NCBI GenBank assembly: GCA_024680815.1
Contig: JAILBQ010000114.1
Coordinates: 1 to 32,013 of the forward strand
Reading direction: 5' to 3'
From: Lachnospiraceae bacterium
GTDB lineage: Bacteria > Bacillota > Clostridia > Lachnospirales > Lachnospiraceae
DNA: 32,013 nucleotides
Each line of letters opens with the position of its first letter. The stretch's first letter is position 1. The notes beneath the pieces are model-generated. The model worked only from the letters and a program-made list of their open reading frames with translations, had not been told where the DNA came from and searched no databases. Position numbers and translations under genes: made by a program. Shown in pieces: positions 8,078 to 17,305 of this stretch.

Positions 8078-11002
8078 TCAGCCCAACAATTCTTTCAGTG
8101 TTTTCATGATTGCCGGAACATCGTACGGCTTTACCAGATGACCGTTCATGCCGGCACCCAAAGCAATCTGCCGATCTTCTTCAAAAGCATTTGCCGTGAC
8201 AGCCACAATGGGAATGTCAGCCTTTTCCTTGTCGTCAAGCTCGCGAATCCGGTTTGTCGCCTCATATCCGTCCATTACAGGCATCTGAATATCCATCAGT
8301 ATAATATCGTAATAACCTGCGGCTGCGGATTTCATTTTTTCCACAGCCTCTGTTCCGTCACACGCTATGTCAACAGCGAGTCCGACGCTGGTCAGTATAT
8401 TTTCCGCAAGGATTTGGTTCATCTGGTTATCTTCCGCCAGCAAAACCCGTTTACCCGAGAAATCAGGCATCGATTCGTGCTCATTCTTTTGACCCTGCCG
8501 TCCGTCCTGAGGCGACGGAACACTTCCCGGTTCTGACGCGAAAACCGGCCCGGCCTTTGCGGATTCGTTGCTGATTTTACAGGGGAGTTCAACTATAAAT
8601 TCAGTACCCTTACCCTCAGTTGAATACACTGTAATAATGCCGCCCATCATGTCAATTATATTCTTCGCGATTGCCATGCCCAGACCCGTCCCCTGTATGC
8701 CGCTGACCGTGCTGGTCTTTTCACGGGTGAAGGGTTCAAATATCGTCTTCCGGAACTCCTCGCTCATGCCTATCCCGTTATCTTTGATACGGAATTCAAA
8801 ATCAGCAGTATTCCCGGCAGATGACGGCTTCTCAATAACCCGAAAGCTGATTGTACCCCCTGAAGGCGTAAACTTGATGGCATTGGACAAAATATTCAGC
8901 AGCACCTGATTCAGCCGGAGTTTATCCGTAATGATGTCTTCATGCTTAACATCCTGCGTGTCGATGATCAGTTCCAGCTGCCTGGAGGAAATATTTGACT
9001 GGATAATCGTCTTTAAATCATGGATCATATCCGGCAGATGAACATCCGTCTCTTCGATGGTGACTTTCCCGCTTTCAATCCGGCTCATATCCAGCACATC
9101 ATTGATAAGCGACAGAAGATGCTCACTTGATATGGCGATTTTTCCGAGGTAATCCTGCACCAGTTCTTTATTATCGATGTGAGAGGCCGCCAGCGCCGTG
9201 AAACCGACGATGGCATTCATCGGCGTACGGATATCATGGGACATGTTGTTGAGGAAAGCGGTTTTTGCACGGTTGGCATTCTCTGCGGCAATAAGCGCAT
9301 CAGACAAAGCCTTCTGGCTTTCCGCAAGTTCATTGTTTTTTGCCTCAAGCTCCTGCCGTGCTGTTTCCTTTTCTTCAACTTCCTTCTTCGTACGCCGCAC
9401 ATCACGTACAAGCAGAAACACAATCAGGGCTGCAATTACAAGCAGTATCAAACCGATAGCGGCCATATGATCACGAACCATATCCGTAAAGCTGTAGGAA
9501 TACAGTCCGCCGGTATAGCGGTATGAAATATTCTGCGCGTAGTCGGAACCCAGCACATTGATTCCCCGGTTTAAGAGCTTCAACAGCCCCTCGTTGCCGA
9601 TTTTCACGCCGAAGCAGCGGTCGTCGTTATGACCGGATTGACGTATTGACAGATCCTCGTATTTTCTGTTTTTCAGGATTTCATTTGCGCGAAGTCCGTT
9701 CAGCGTTGTGCATTCGACGCTGCCCGAGAGCACTGCAGCAAGGCTTTCTTCGATCGACGGGAAGAAAACGATCTCCGCGTCAGGATAGTTAGTCCGCACG
9801 TAGTAATACTGCATGCGGTTGTTTTCGTTGACCGCAAACCGGGATGTAGTTGCCTCACCGAATTCACCCTGATAAATCAGTGCGGTAGGCGCTGAAACAA
9901 CAGGATTCGATTGATAAATACCGTTCTCCTCTGAATAATACAAGCCTCCGCCTACGGGAAAAGCCACATCGATGGCGCCGGCAGCCATGTCGGAAATCAT
10001 ATCATCATAGCTTTGGTACCCGCCGAATGTAACGGCAGTTTCCTCGATGCCCAGTGCTTTCATAATATCCGGGATCATATCCCTGATAACACCGGTCACA
10101 TTTCCTTCCTCATCCGTGGCACTGTACGGAAGGTAGTTTTCAAGGTAACCGACATTGAGGGTGTTATGGGTATCCATCCACTCACGCTCGGCCTGTGAAA
10201 AAGCCCGTGCCGTAACACTTACCGAATAATACCTGGCTCTCAGAGAACTCAGATAATCAGGTTCGTCAGCAGCCAGCAGCGTCTGCGCGGAATTCAACTT
10301 TGCCAAAAGGTCAGGCCTGTTGATATTTACGCACAGATAATAATCTGATGAGCCGAAAACCGACAGTACTTCAGAATGTTCTCTGCCGTAAGCTCCATCG
10401 CTTTCCGCCGCAAGAACATTCACGTCATGAGAATCGAAGGCTGCGAACAAGCGGGTGTAGTCAGGATAAGTAACAACCTCAGCTGTTACATGATTTTCAT
10501 CCAGCTACCGGTTAATGACGCCGACCATCGCACTGTCCAGAACACCGATTCTGCATCCGTTCAGCGTGACGGGATCAGCTGTGATATCCATATCCTCATC
10601 ATACTTGACAAGATAGTAGGATTCATTGCCCATTTCGGCATCCGGGTAGCCGATTACCCCGGCCCGGTCTTCTCTCTTCGCGAGCCCTGCAAGCAGATCG
10701 ATTTCACCATCAAGAAGCATTTGATAGAGCTCACTGAACTCGCCGTAAACATATTCATATTCCCAGCCGGTGTATTCCGAAAGCTTACGGTAGTATTCGT
10801 AGGCATAGCCGCTCTTGACTTCTCCCTCCCCGGCTCCCTCCTGAAAGACTTCATTCTCGTAATAGCCTACACGAACAGTTTCTGCTTTCGTATCGGCGTA
10901 TGCAACAGCCGGAAAGCAGCCTATCATGAACATAGCCGCACAAACAAAGAGAATGCGCCGGAGTATCGGTATTCTGTTATTTTTGTCCTGAATCCGTATC
11001 AT
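8078..11002 (-). pseudogene. Hybrid sensor histidine kinase with two SBP_bac_3 domains, interrupted by in-frame TAG
   Basis: The frame would encode 974 residues: a signal peptide (ILFVCAAMFMIGCFPAVAYA), two periplasmic solute-binding (SBP_bac_3, amino-acid type) domains, one membrane helix (LILLVIAALIVFLLV), HisKA with MSHDIRTPMNA (phosphoacceptor H589), HATPase with DNGIGM and GTGLGMAIA, and a receiver with acceptor D904 in LMDIQMPVMDG. A TAG at 10505-10507 (codon 166) cuts the first binding domain in its middle. The frame is unchanged on both sides and the sequence reads smoothly through as VGVINR-stop-LDENHVTAEVV. A single C-to-T change in a CAG Gln codon would explain it. The start chosen is ATG 11000-11002 behind AGGAGAGGAA, rather than the upstream GTG at 11038. 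A shortened kinase from TTG 10450 would lack a signal peptide. No cognate regulator gene lies nearby. Confidence 0.85.
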
Positions 11003-11031
11003 TTCCTCTCCTCTGACGCATGTTTCTCTTA

Positions 11032-11154
11032 TTACCACATTTGCCCCGTTCTTTTATTCTCCGGAATAGTATCAACAGCCCCGGCTGAGCTGTCCGGTTT
11101 AACAGCCGGTACCTGGGCATAACTGAAACCGCAGGCTAATAATACAAATATCAT
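11032..11154 (-). CDS. Possible small exported peptide upstream of the kinase
   Basis: In the kinase leader an ATG at 11152-11154 opens a 40-codon frame reading MIFVLLACGFSYAQVPAV, which looks like a short signal peptide (possible LLAC lipobox or SYA-Q cleavage), then a polar tail ending TGQMW. The frame can be extended to a TTG at 11169. No Shine-Dalgarno sequence precedes either start, and the stop lies 29 nt before the kinase start. It may be a leader peptide or chance. No homologue is recognised. Confidence 0.2.
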   Translation of the reverse strand: MIFVLLACGFSYAQVPAVKPDSSAGAVDTIPENKRTGQMW

Positions 11155-11183
11155 ACATGAGCTGAACAATCTGCTGTGAAAAC

Positions 11184-11189
11184 ATTATA
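11184..11189 (-). promoter_or_regulatory. Extended -10 promoter for the kinase gene
   Basis: On the minus strand TGATATAAT gives a TGn-extended perfect -10 box (TATAAT at 11184-11189). No good -35 is seen at 17 bp. A transcript would start near 11177, leaving about 175 nt of leader before the kinase ATG. The TTGACA of the divergent tetR promoter starts 7 bp away. Confidence 0.5.
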
Positions 11190-11195
11190 TCACAC

Positions 11196-11224
11196 TTGAC
11201 ACTTCAAAATGATTCTGATATCAT
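11196..11224 (+). promoter_or_regulatory. Promoter of the tetR efflux operon
   Basis: A perfect TTGACA (11196-11201), 17 bp, then TATCAT (11219-11224). Transcription would begin near 11231, at the first base of the operator palindrome. Confidence 0.8.
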
Positions 11225-11230
11225 AACGCT

Positions 11231-11251
11231 CAACCGACAACCTGTCGGTTG
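11231..11251. promoter_or_regulatory. TetR-type operator
   Basis: CAACCGACA and TGTCGGTTG are perfect 9-bp inverted arms around ACC. The site covers about +1 to +21 of the predicted transcript and lies 27 bp before the TetR start, as expected for autorepression of the whole operon. Confidence 0.75.
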
Positions 11252-11266
11252 CCGGATCGATCCGGC
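11251..11266. promoter_or_regulatory. Second palindrome in the tetR leader
   Basis: GCCGGATCGATCCGGC is a perfect 16-bp palindrome that shares its first base with the end of the operator and stops just before the AAAGGA ribosome site. In RNA it would form a six-pair hairpin with loop TCGA at the start of the mRNA. It may be a second protein site or a translation-tuning hairpin. Confidence 0.5.
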
Positions 11267-11278
11267 AGAAAGGAAAAC

Positions 11279-11914
11279 ATGAGAATCGTTAAAACGGCGG
11301 AAGAGAGAAAAAACGAAATACTTGACGTGGCCGAGCAGCTTTTTGCGGAGAGGGGCTACGATAACGCCAGCACAAACGACATCATTAAAAAAATCGGCAT
11401 TGCCCGGGGCACACTGTATCATCATTTCGGCTCCAAGGAAGAGATACTGGACGCAATCGTAGACCGGATGACCGATGAGTGCATCGAGCGTTCACGCTCT
11501 GTCATCGCTGAGAAAAACGTCCCTTTGTTAAATCGTCTTACCGGAGCGATTCTTGCGCTGAATATAGATACCGCCCCGGGAAGGGAGGTGCTCGAACAAA
11601 TCCACAAGCCGCAGAATGCCCTGCTCCACCAGAAAATGCATGAGCGGCTGCTTGACGGCGTCGTCCCTCTGATCACAAAGCTTATCGAAGAGGGAAAAGA
11701 CAGCGGAATATTTAACACGAAATATCCCCGGGAAGCCGCGGAAATGATAATGATCTATTCCGGCACCGCCTTCGATGAGCTTGCCGCTATTTCCCCGGAA
11801 GAAACGGAAAGAAAAATCAGGGCCTTTATCTTTCATGTGGAAAGAATTGTCGGTGCAAAAGAAAGGAGTCTGGAGCAGGCAATGATAAATATTTTCAAAA
11901 GGAAACAGCCATGA
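11279..11914 (+). CDS. TetR family transcriptional repressor
   Basis: A 211-residue protein with the TetR N-terminal DNA-binding domain: ILDVAEQLFAERGYDNASTNDIIKKIG followed by the recognition helix IARGTLYHHFGSKEEIL (about residues 31-58). The C-terminal ligand-binding half is helical and variable, as usual. Start is the ATG behind GAAAGGAAAAC; an upstream in-frame TTG at 11249 lies in the operator and is rejected. It overlaps the next gene by ATGA, so it is translationally coupled to the exporter genes. A perfect operator sits on its own promoter, so it probably represses the operon until a toxic or signal compound binds. The inducer is unknown. Confidence 0.92.
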   Translation: MRIVKTAEERKNEILDVAEQLFAERGYDNASTNDIIKKIGIARGTLYHHFGSKEEILDAIVDRMTDECIERSRSVIAEKNVPLLNRLTGAILALNIDTAPGREVLEQIHKPQNALLHQKMHERLLDGVVPLITKLIEEGKDSGIFNTKYPREAAEMIMIYSGTAFDELAAISPEETERKIRAFIFHVERIVGAKERSLEQAMINIFKRKQP

Positions 11915-13140
11915 AGCAGAAATCAAACTACAGCAAATTTCTCCTACTCTGGAGCGGGGAGCTTATATCCGCCATAGGCGGAGGACTGACCAGCTTCGGC
12001 CTGGGCGTGTATGTTTTCCAGAAAACCGGAAGCGCCGGAAGCATGGCGCTTGTAACCCTGCTGGCTTTTCTGCCCACACTGCTCTTAAGCGCTCCTGCCG
12101 GTGTACTTGCCGACAGATATGACAGGCGTCTTCTGATGATGGCAGGCGACGGTCTGTCGGCTATAGGACTGGTATACATACTTGTCTGCATGCTGACCGG
12201 GGAAGCACAGCTTTATCAGATATGTATCGGAGTATTCATCAGCTCGGTCTTTTCATCTCTGCTCGAGCCTGCCTACAGGGCAACCGTTACAGACCTTCTG
12301 ACCCCTGATGAATTTTCCAGGGCAAGCGGCATGGTGAGTATAGCCGGAAGCGCAAGATACCTGATTTCACCGCTCATCGCCGGACTTCTCCTTGCGATCA
12401 GCGATGTAAAGCTCCTCCTTATCATAGATATCTGCACCTTTATGCTGACGGTGATCTGCACGGCCGTAGTAAGAAAGGGTATATCCGCAAAGCCGTCAGA
12501 TAAAACCGACACCTTCACGGAAAGCTTCAGGGAGGGCTGGGACGCTGTAAGGGAAAAGCGCGGCATATTGATACTGATATTCGTTTCATCCGTAATGACC
12601 TGTTTCATGGGGGCGATGCAGATCCTCGCCGAGCCGATGATCCTTGATTTCCAAAGCAGCAAAGTCCTCGGTATCGCGGAGACTGTCTGCGCAAGCGGAA
12701 TGCTTGTATCGAGCATCATAATAGGAATCCGGGGGTTAAGGAAAAACTTCACCGGGATACTCAGCTTTTCCCTTGCGATGGCCGGACTGGCCATGGTCGG
12801 CTTTGCCCTGAAGGAAAACATAGTCATGATCTGCTTCTTCGGTTTCCTCTTCTTCTTTATGCTGCCCTTCGCAAACAATTGTCTTGATTATCTCGTAAGG
12901 ACGAATATCGAGGCCGGAAAGCAGGGCAGAGCCTGGGGACTTATCAGTTTTCTGTCGCAGATCGGTTATGTCGTCGCATACGGAAGCGCGGGATTTATTT
13001 CTGACAGAATCGCCGCCATACGACACATCGGTGTGGGAAGGGGCGCGGCCGCTGTTATCATGATCTCGGGCGTCCTGCTTATAGGTACGGCAATCGCACT
13101 GTCCCGGTTTGAAACCGTCAGGGAGCTGGAAAGAGGCTGA
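11911..13140 (+). CDS. MFS transporter (drug-efflux type)
   Basis: A 409-residue major facilitator with about 12 membrane helices. The motif-A-like loop between TM2 and TM3 reads GVLADRYDRRLLMM, and the N-terminal segment GGLTSFGLGVYVFQKTGS followed by VTLLAFLPTLLLSAPAG resembles the MFS_3 / macrolide-efflux and EntS-type exporters. It should export small hydrophobic compounds by proton exchange. It starts inside the tetR stop (ATGA overlap), and the next gene starts 4 nt after its stop. This places it in a regulated efflux operon. Substrate cannot be predicted. Confidence 0.88.
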   Translation: MKQKSNYSKFLLLWSGELISAIGGGLTSFGLGVYVFQKTGSAGSMALVTLLAFLPTLLLSAPAGVLADRYDRRLLMMAGDGLSAIGLVYILVCMLTGEAQLYQICIGVFISSVFSSLLEPAYRATVTDLLTPDEFSRASGMVSIAGSARYLISPLIAGLLLAISDVKLLLIIDICTFMLTVICTAVVRKGISAKPSDKTDTFTESFREGWDAVREKRGILILIFVSSVMTCFMGAMQILAEPMILDFQSSKVLGIAETVCASGMLVSSIIIGIRGLRKNFTGILSFSLAMAGLAMVGFALKENIVMICFFGFLFFFMLPFANNCLDYLVRTNIEAGKQGRAWGLISFLSQIGYVVAYGSAGFISDRIAAIRHIGVGRGAAAVIMISGVLLIGTAIALSRFETVRELERG

Positions 13141-13144
13141 AGGG

Positions 13145-15418
13145 ATGAAAATAAGACTGATAATAAATGATCTTAAAGAAAACAGGCTTGTCTCGATCGC
13201 TACAGTCATCTTCATGACGGTAACGGCGATGCTCCTCGCTCTTTCCATCCTTCTTTTTGCGAGGCTTTCCGACGCTATTGACTCCCTTATGACAAAAGCC
13301 GAAACGCCGGATTTCCTGCAGATGCATACCGGTGACATCGATGCGTCACAGATAAACGGCTTTGTCCGGCAAAGAGACGATGTGGAAAAGATGCAGTTAT
13401 GCACCTTTCTCAATCTTCAGAACTCCCGGCTGTCAATCGGCGGAAAATCCCTTGAGGGCAATACGCAGGATAACGGGCTTTGCTGCCAGAGCGAAGCCTT
13501 TGACTACCTCCTGGATCCGGAAAACAATCCGATTCAACCGGCCGCGGGAGAGGTTTATATTCCTGTCTGTTACAGGAAGGAATATGGAATCGAGTCCGGA
13601 GCTTTGATGAGGATCGGCACGGAGAAACTGACGGTCGCGGGTTTCCTTCGTGACTCCCAGATGAATTCCATGATGGCCTCCTCCAAAAGATTTCTGGTGC
13701 ACAGATCTGATTATGAGAGATTAAAGCCTCTGGGCAGCGAAGAATATCTTATAGAGTTCCGGCTTAAAGAAGGGAGCGACGTCAATTCCTTTGCCACGGC
13801 CTATAAGGACGCAAAGCTGCCGGAAAACGGCCCGACGATCACATATCCTCTTATAAAAATGATGAATGCTCTCTCCGACGGAATCATGATACTTGTGATT
13901 CTGCTGCTGAGTTTCGTTATGCTGTTCATATCAATGCTCTACATCAGATACATAATACTGACTCAGCTGGAAAAGGATAAACGCGAAATCGGTATGCTGA
14001 GGGCCGTGGGTATTTCGCGAAAGGATATCCGGGCTCTTTACCTGTCGAAATACCTGCTGCTTTCGGTTTTCGGATGCATTGCCGGTATTATCCTGGCAAT
14101 GCTGTTGTCAGAGCCGCTCGGAACCCGGATGAGGGAATTGTACGGAGACGCAGGCAATACGGGCCTTATCTGCATCCTGATGATTCTCGGTTCGATCTGC
14201 GCGGAAGCGCTCATCCTGTTATCCGTAAGCCGTACGCTCGGCAAAACGGAAAAGCTCACTGCGCTCGAAGCTCTTTACGGGCAGGATAATCCCGGCAGAA
14301 AGAAAAATCTCTGGCTTCCTGTCGGGATAATCACCGCAGCCACCGTATTTATGATACTTGTTCCATGGAACCTGAAAAACACTTTGGAGGCCCCGGATTT
14401 TGTAACATATATGGGTATCGGAAACAGTCAGATTCGTATCGATGTGAGACAGACGGATGATATCGGGCGTCAGGTGCGGGCGCTTACCGGGGAAATAAAG
14501 CAGGATCAGCGGGTCGAAAGCTTTACGCTTATGCAGACAGGCTCGTATAAAACAATTCTTCCTTCCGGAGCTTCATATAATCTCATGATCGAAAACGGCG
14601 ATCACGGCAGCTTTCCCGTCAGCTACATTGAGGGAAGGTATCCCGAAGGCGAAAACGAGATTGCGCTTTCCATACTTAACGCCGAGGAAATGAACGTAAA
14701 AGCCGGAGACACCGTCATTGTCTGCCGCGACACCGGAAACGGGGAAACGGAGAAAAATCCCTGCACGGTCTGCGGTATTTATTCCGATATCACAAACGGC
14801 GGCAAAACCGCCAAGGCATGCATGAACAGAGACGGGGATCTGACCCCGGTCATGTGGAGCATCTTATATGTCTCCCTCACCGATGAAAGCTTTGTGCATG
14901 AATGGGTCAGTGAATATCAGAACGCTCATTCATCCTCCGGTGAAGGGATCCGGGTTACCATGATATCCGAATACCTTAAGGAAATATACGGTCAGACGAT
15001 CAGAAATATCAGGAACGCCTCGATTGTGGCGGCTGTTCTTGCAGGGGTGATCCTCTTCGTCGTTTTGCTTCTTTTTATACGCCTTGTGATCTGGCGGGAG
15101 CGGAAGGACTGCTCGCTAAAAAAAGCTTTGGGATATACATCCTCTGATATACGCAGGGAATACCTGATAAAGCTTCTGCTTTACATTATACCGGGAATCG
15201 CCCTCGGACTGTTTACGGGAATTGTCCCGGGAGCGGGTATGGCGGGAATGCTTCTGGGTTCCATGGGCGCACGGGGTTTTCATTATATTATCGATCCGTT
15301 ATCGGTGTTCGTTTCCGCTCCTGCCCTGATTGCTTTCACGGCAATGTGCGCAGCTGCTTTCAGTCTCACGGAGATTCACAATATCCGGGCATACGAATGT
15401 CTGTACACAGAAGGATAA
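13145..15418 (+). CDS. ABC transporter permease, FtsX/MacB-like, two FtsX domains
   Basis: A 757-residue permease. An N-terminal helix (about 15-39) is followed by an extracellular domain, a first FtsX block of three helices (about 257-370, with the coupling segment REIGMLRAVGISRKDIRALYL), another helix (about 398-418), a second extracellular domain, and a second FtsX block (about 625-745, with LKKALGYTSSDIRREYL). This duplicated layout is typical of Firmicute permeases that move or sense peptides, lipids or drugs. The start is the ATG behind GAGGCTGAAGGG, 12 codons inside the longest frame. Its partner ATPase follows after a 32-nt gap with a hairpin. Exact substrate is unknown. Confidence 0.88.
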   Translation: MKIRLIINDLKENRLVSIATVIFMTVTAMLLALSILLFARLSDAIDSLMTKAETPDFLQMHTGDIDASQINGFVRQRDDVEKMQLCTFLNLQNSRLSIGGKSLEGNTQDNGLCCQSEAFDYLLDPENNPIQPAAGEVYIPVCYRKEYGIESGALMRIGTEKLTVAGFLRDSQMNSMMASSKRFLVHRSDYERLKPLGSEEYLIEFRLKEGSDVNSFATAYKDAKLPENGPTITYPLIKMMNALSDGIMILVILLLSFVMLFISMLYIRYIILTQLEKDKREIGMLRAVGISRKDIRALYLSKYLLLSVFGCIAGIILAMLLSEPLGTRMRELYGDAGNTGLICILMILGSICAEALILLSVSRTLGKTEKLTALEALYGQDNPGRKKNLWLPVGIITAATVFMILVPWNLKNTLEAPDFVTYMGIGNSQIRIDVRQTDDIGRQVRALTGEIKQDQRVESFTLMQTGSYKTILPSGASYNLMIENGDHGSFPVSYIEGRYPEGENEIALSILNAEEMNVKAGDTVIVCRDTGNGETEKNPCTVCGIYSDITNGGKTAKACMNRDGDLTPVMWSILYVSLTDESFVHEWVSEYQNAHSSSGEGIRVTMISEYLKEIYGQTIRNIRNASIVAAVLAGVILFVVLLLFIRLVIWRERKDCSLKKALGYTSSDIRREYLIKLLLYIIPGIALGLFTGIVPGAGMAGMLLGSMGARGFHYIIDPLSVFVSAPALIAFTAMCAAAFSLTEIHNIRAYECLYTEG

Positions 15419-15436
15419 GGTGACGCAAGTCGCCTT
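15417..15436 (+). other. Intercistronic hairpin between permease and ATPase genes
   Basis: AAGGTGAC (15417-15424) pairs with GTCGCCTT (15429-15436), with one G-U pair and a GCAA (GNRA-type) loop. The last two bases of the permease TAA stop form the foot of the stem, and the AGGAGG of the next gene begins 1 nt after it. It may set the ATPase to permease ratio or stabilise the transcript. Confidence 0.55.
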
Positions 15437-15450
15437 GAGGAGGATTTGAA

Positions 15451-16185
15451 TTGAATAAAATACTGAGAGTAAATAATCTGAAAAAAGAAAACATACTGAA
15501 TAATATCAGCTTCGAAATGGTCTCAGGAGAAATGCTCGCGGTTATGGGACCTTCGGGTTCGGGAAAATCGACGCTGCTCTACAATGTGTCAGGAATGGAT
15601 CAGGCTGATGAAGGCGAGGTCTGGCTTGGAGACACGGAAATCGCAGGATTGAACGAAGACAGGAAAGCCGCCCTCCGGTTAAAGCGGATGGGTTTTGTAT
15701 TTCAGCAGATGAACATGCTTTCCAACCTTAATATTCTGGATAACATTGCGCTTCCCGCAGTCCATGCGGATAAAAAGCACCGCAGCGAATACTACGAACG
15801 GGCAAAGGCACTTATGGAGGATTTCCACATCTCCTCTCTCTCCGGACGCAGAGTTAATGAGGTATCCGGCGGGCAGCTTCAGAGAGCCTGCATATGCCGG
15901 AGCATGATGATGAAGCCGGAGATCATTTTTGCCGACGAACCCACGGGAGCTCTGAACCGGAGCGCAGCAGCGGAAGTGATGGATGCTTTTCTCAAAATCA
16001 ACCGTGAAGGAACGACAATACTCATGGTCACCCATGACAGCAAAATTGCTGCCATGTGCGAAAGAATCCTCTATATACTTGACGGAGAGCTGAAGGGAGA
16101 GCTGAGGCCCGGAAAGTATAAGTCCGGCGAAATAAAAGAGCGTGAGCAGAAAACTCTCCGCTGGCTCGAGTCAATGGGATGGTGA
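15451..16185 (+). CDS. ABC transporter ATP-binding protein (MacB/LolD type)
   Basis: A 244-residue ATPase with Walker A GPSGSGKST (33-41), Q-loop FVFQQMNML (Q85/Q86), signature VSGGQLQRA (138-146), Walker B IIFADEPTGALN (158-169) and switch His in VTHD (H195). The sequence class is the MacB/LolD/BceA group that pairs with FtsX-type permeases, such as the one just upstream. The start is a TTG, chosen because AGGAGG (15438-15443) lies 7 nt before it and no ATG is near. It is the last gene of the tetR operon, and no clear terminator is seen in the 15 nt before the convergent galE stop. Confidence 0.92.
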   Translation: MNKILRVNNLKKENILNNISFEMVSGEMLAVMGPSGSGKSTLLYNVSGMDQADEGEVWLGDTEIAGLNEDRKAALRLKRMGFVFQQMNMLSNLNILDNIALPAVHADKKHRSEYYERAKALMEDFHISSLSGRRVNEVSGGQLQRACICRSMMMKPEIIFADEPTGALNRSAAAEVMDAFLKINREGTTILMVTHDSKIAAMCERILYILDGELKGELRPGKYKSGEIKEREQKTLRWLESMGW

Positions 16186-16200
16186 TTCATATCCCTCTTA

Positions 16201-17211
16201 TCAATAACCGTCCGGATTGTTTTTCTGCCAGTTCCAGGAATCCCGGCACATTTCGGCTATTCCGAATTGCGCTTTCCAGTTAAGCTCTTTTTCGGCTTTT
16301 TCCGGGCTGCAATAGCAGGTGGCAATATCTCCGGCCCGCCGGGGCTTTATACTGTAGGGTATTTTGACGCCGTTAACCTCTTCAAAGGTTTTTATAAGCT
16401 CCATAACGGAATATCCCTGCCCCGTACCCAGATTACATATAAAACAGCCGGGATTTTCCCGAAGCTTGTCTATGGCCTTCACATGAGCTCTGGCAAGGTC
16501 AACCACATGCAGATAGTCCCTGACCCCGGTGCCGTCGGGAGTATCATAGTCGTTTCCGAAGACTCCCAGCTCGGGAAGCTTTCCCACAGCGACCTGGGTA
16601 ATAAAAGGCATCAGGTTATTTGGTCTTCCGTTGGGGTTTTCACCGATTCGTCCCGAAGGATGGGCGCCGATCGGATTAAAATAGCGAAGTATTACCATAT
16701 TCCATTCGTTATCCGCCTTCTGCATATCGATGAGGATCTGCTCCAGCATCCATTTTGTCCAGCCGTAGGGATTGGTGCAGGTGCCTTTCGGACACTCCTC
16801 GGTTATCGGAATAACCGCGGGGTCGCCGTAAACCGTGGCCGAAGACGAAAAAACAAAGTTCTTTGCGCCATGCCTGCGCATCACATCCAGAAGGGTAAGG
16901 GTCCCTCCGATATTGTTGTTGTAATACTCCCAGGGCTTTTCCACGGATTCGCCGACTGCCTTTAACGAGGCAAAATTAATGACTTCCCTGATATCGTTTT
17001 CACTGAATATCTTTTCCAGCGCGTTCCTGTCGGAAATATCGGCTTCGTAATACCTGATTTTCTTTCCCGTAAGCTCTTCCACCCGCTCAAGAGCTTTCGG
17101 CGATGAATTGGAAAAATTATCCATTACAACAGCATCGTAGCCGCCGTTGATAAGTTCTGTAAGAGTATGGGATCCGATATAGCCGGCACCGCCCGTAAGT
17201 AAAATTGACAT
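16201..17211 (-). CDS. galE: UDP-glucose 4-epimerase
   Basis: A 336-residue short-chain dehydrogenase/reductase enzyme that interconverts UDP-glucose and UDP-galactose in the cytoplasm using tightly bound NAD. The Rossmann motif TGGAGYIGSH is at residues 6-15, and the catalytic Ser region FSSSATVYG (121-129) and Y149-x3-K153 in NPYGWTK are present. The C-terminal substrate region (NLGTGQGYSVMELI, RRAGDIATCYC) is typical of GalE, whose usual length is about 330-340. The start is the second ATG because AAGGAAGG lies just before it; the ATG at 17229 overlaps that ribosome site. It is transcribed alone. It may supply sugar nucleotides for envelope glycans or serve galactose use. Confidence 0.95.
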   Translation of the reverse strand: MSILLTGGAGYIGSHTLTELINGGYDAVVMDNFSNSSPKALERVEELTGKKIRYYEADISDRNALEKIFSENDIREVINFASLKAVGESVEKPWEYYNNNIGGTLTLLDVMRRHGAKNFVFSSSATVYGDPAVIPITEECPKGTCTNPYGWTKWMLEQILIDMQKADNEWNMVILRYFNPIGAHPSGRIGENPNGRPNNLMPFITQVAVGKLPELGVFGNDYDTPDGTGVRDYLHVVDLARAHVKAIDKLRENPGCFICNLGTGQGYSVMELIKTFEEVNGVKIPYSIKPRRAGDIATCYCSPEKAEKELNWKAQFGIAEMCRDSWNWQKNNPDGY

Positions 17212-17264
17212 GGTTTTCCTTCCTTTCATTTTTTCTTCTGTTTTGAAGAGGGTACTTCAGACAT

Positions 17265-17293
17265 ATAATACTACAAATACTTATCGGTGTCTT
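17265..17293 (-). promoter_or_regulatory. Candidate galE promoter
   Basis: On the minus strand AAGACA (17288-17293), 17 bp, then TATTAT (17265-17270). This sits about 55 bp upstream of the galE ATG. Both boxes are imperfect. Confidence 0.4.
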
Positions 17294-17305
17294 TAAAGTT
17301 CAGCT

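Noticed and set aside
10505-10507. Pyrrolysine or general amber recoding considered for the kinase TAG
   Set aside because: At least one other gene in the window ends in TAG as a true stop (25238-25240), no pyl genes are seen, and histidine kinases do not need the residue; a point mutation is simpler.
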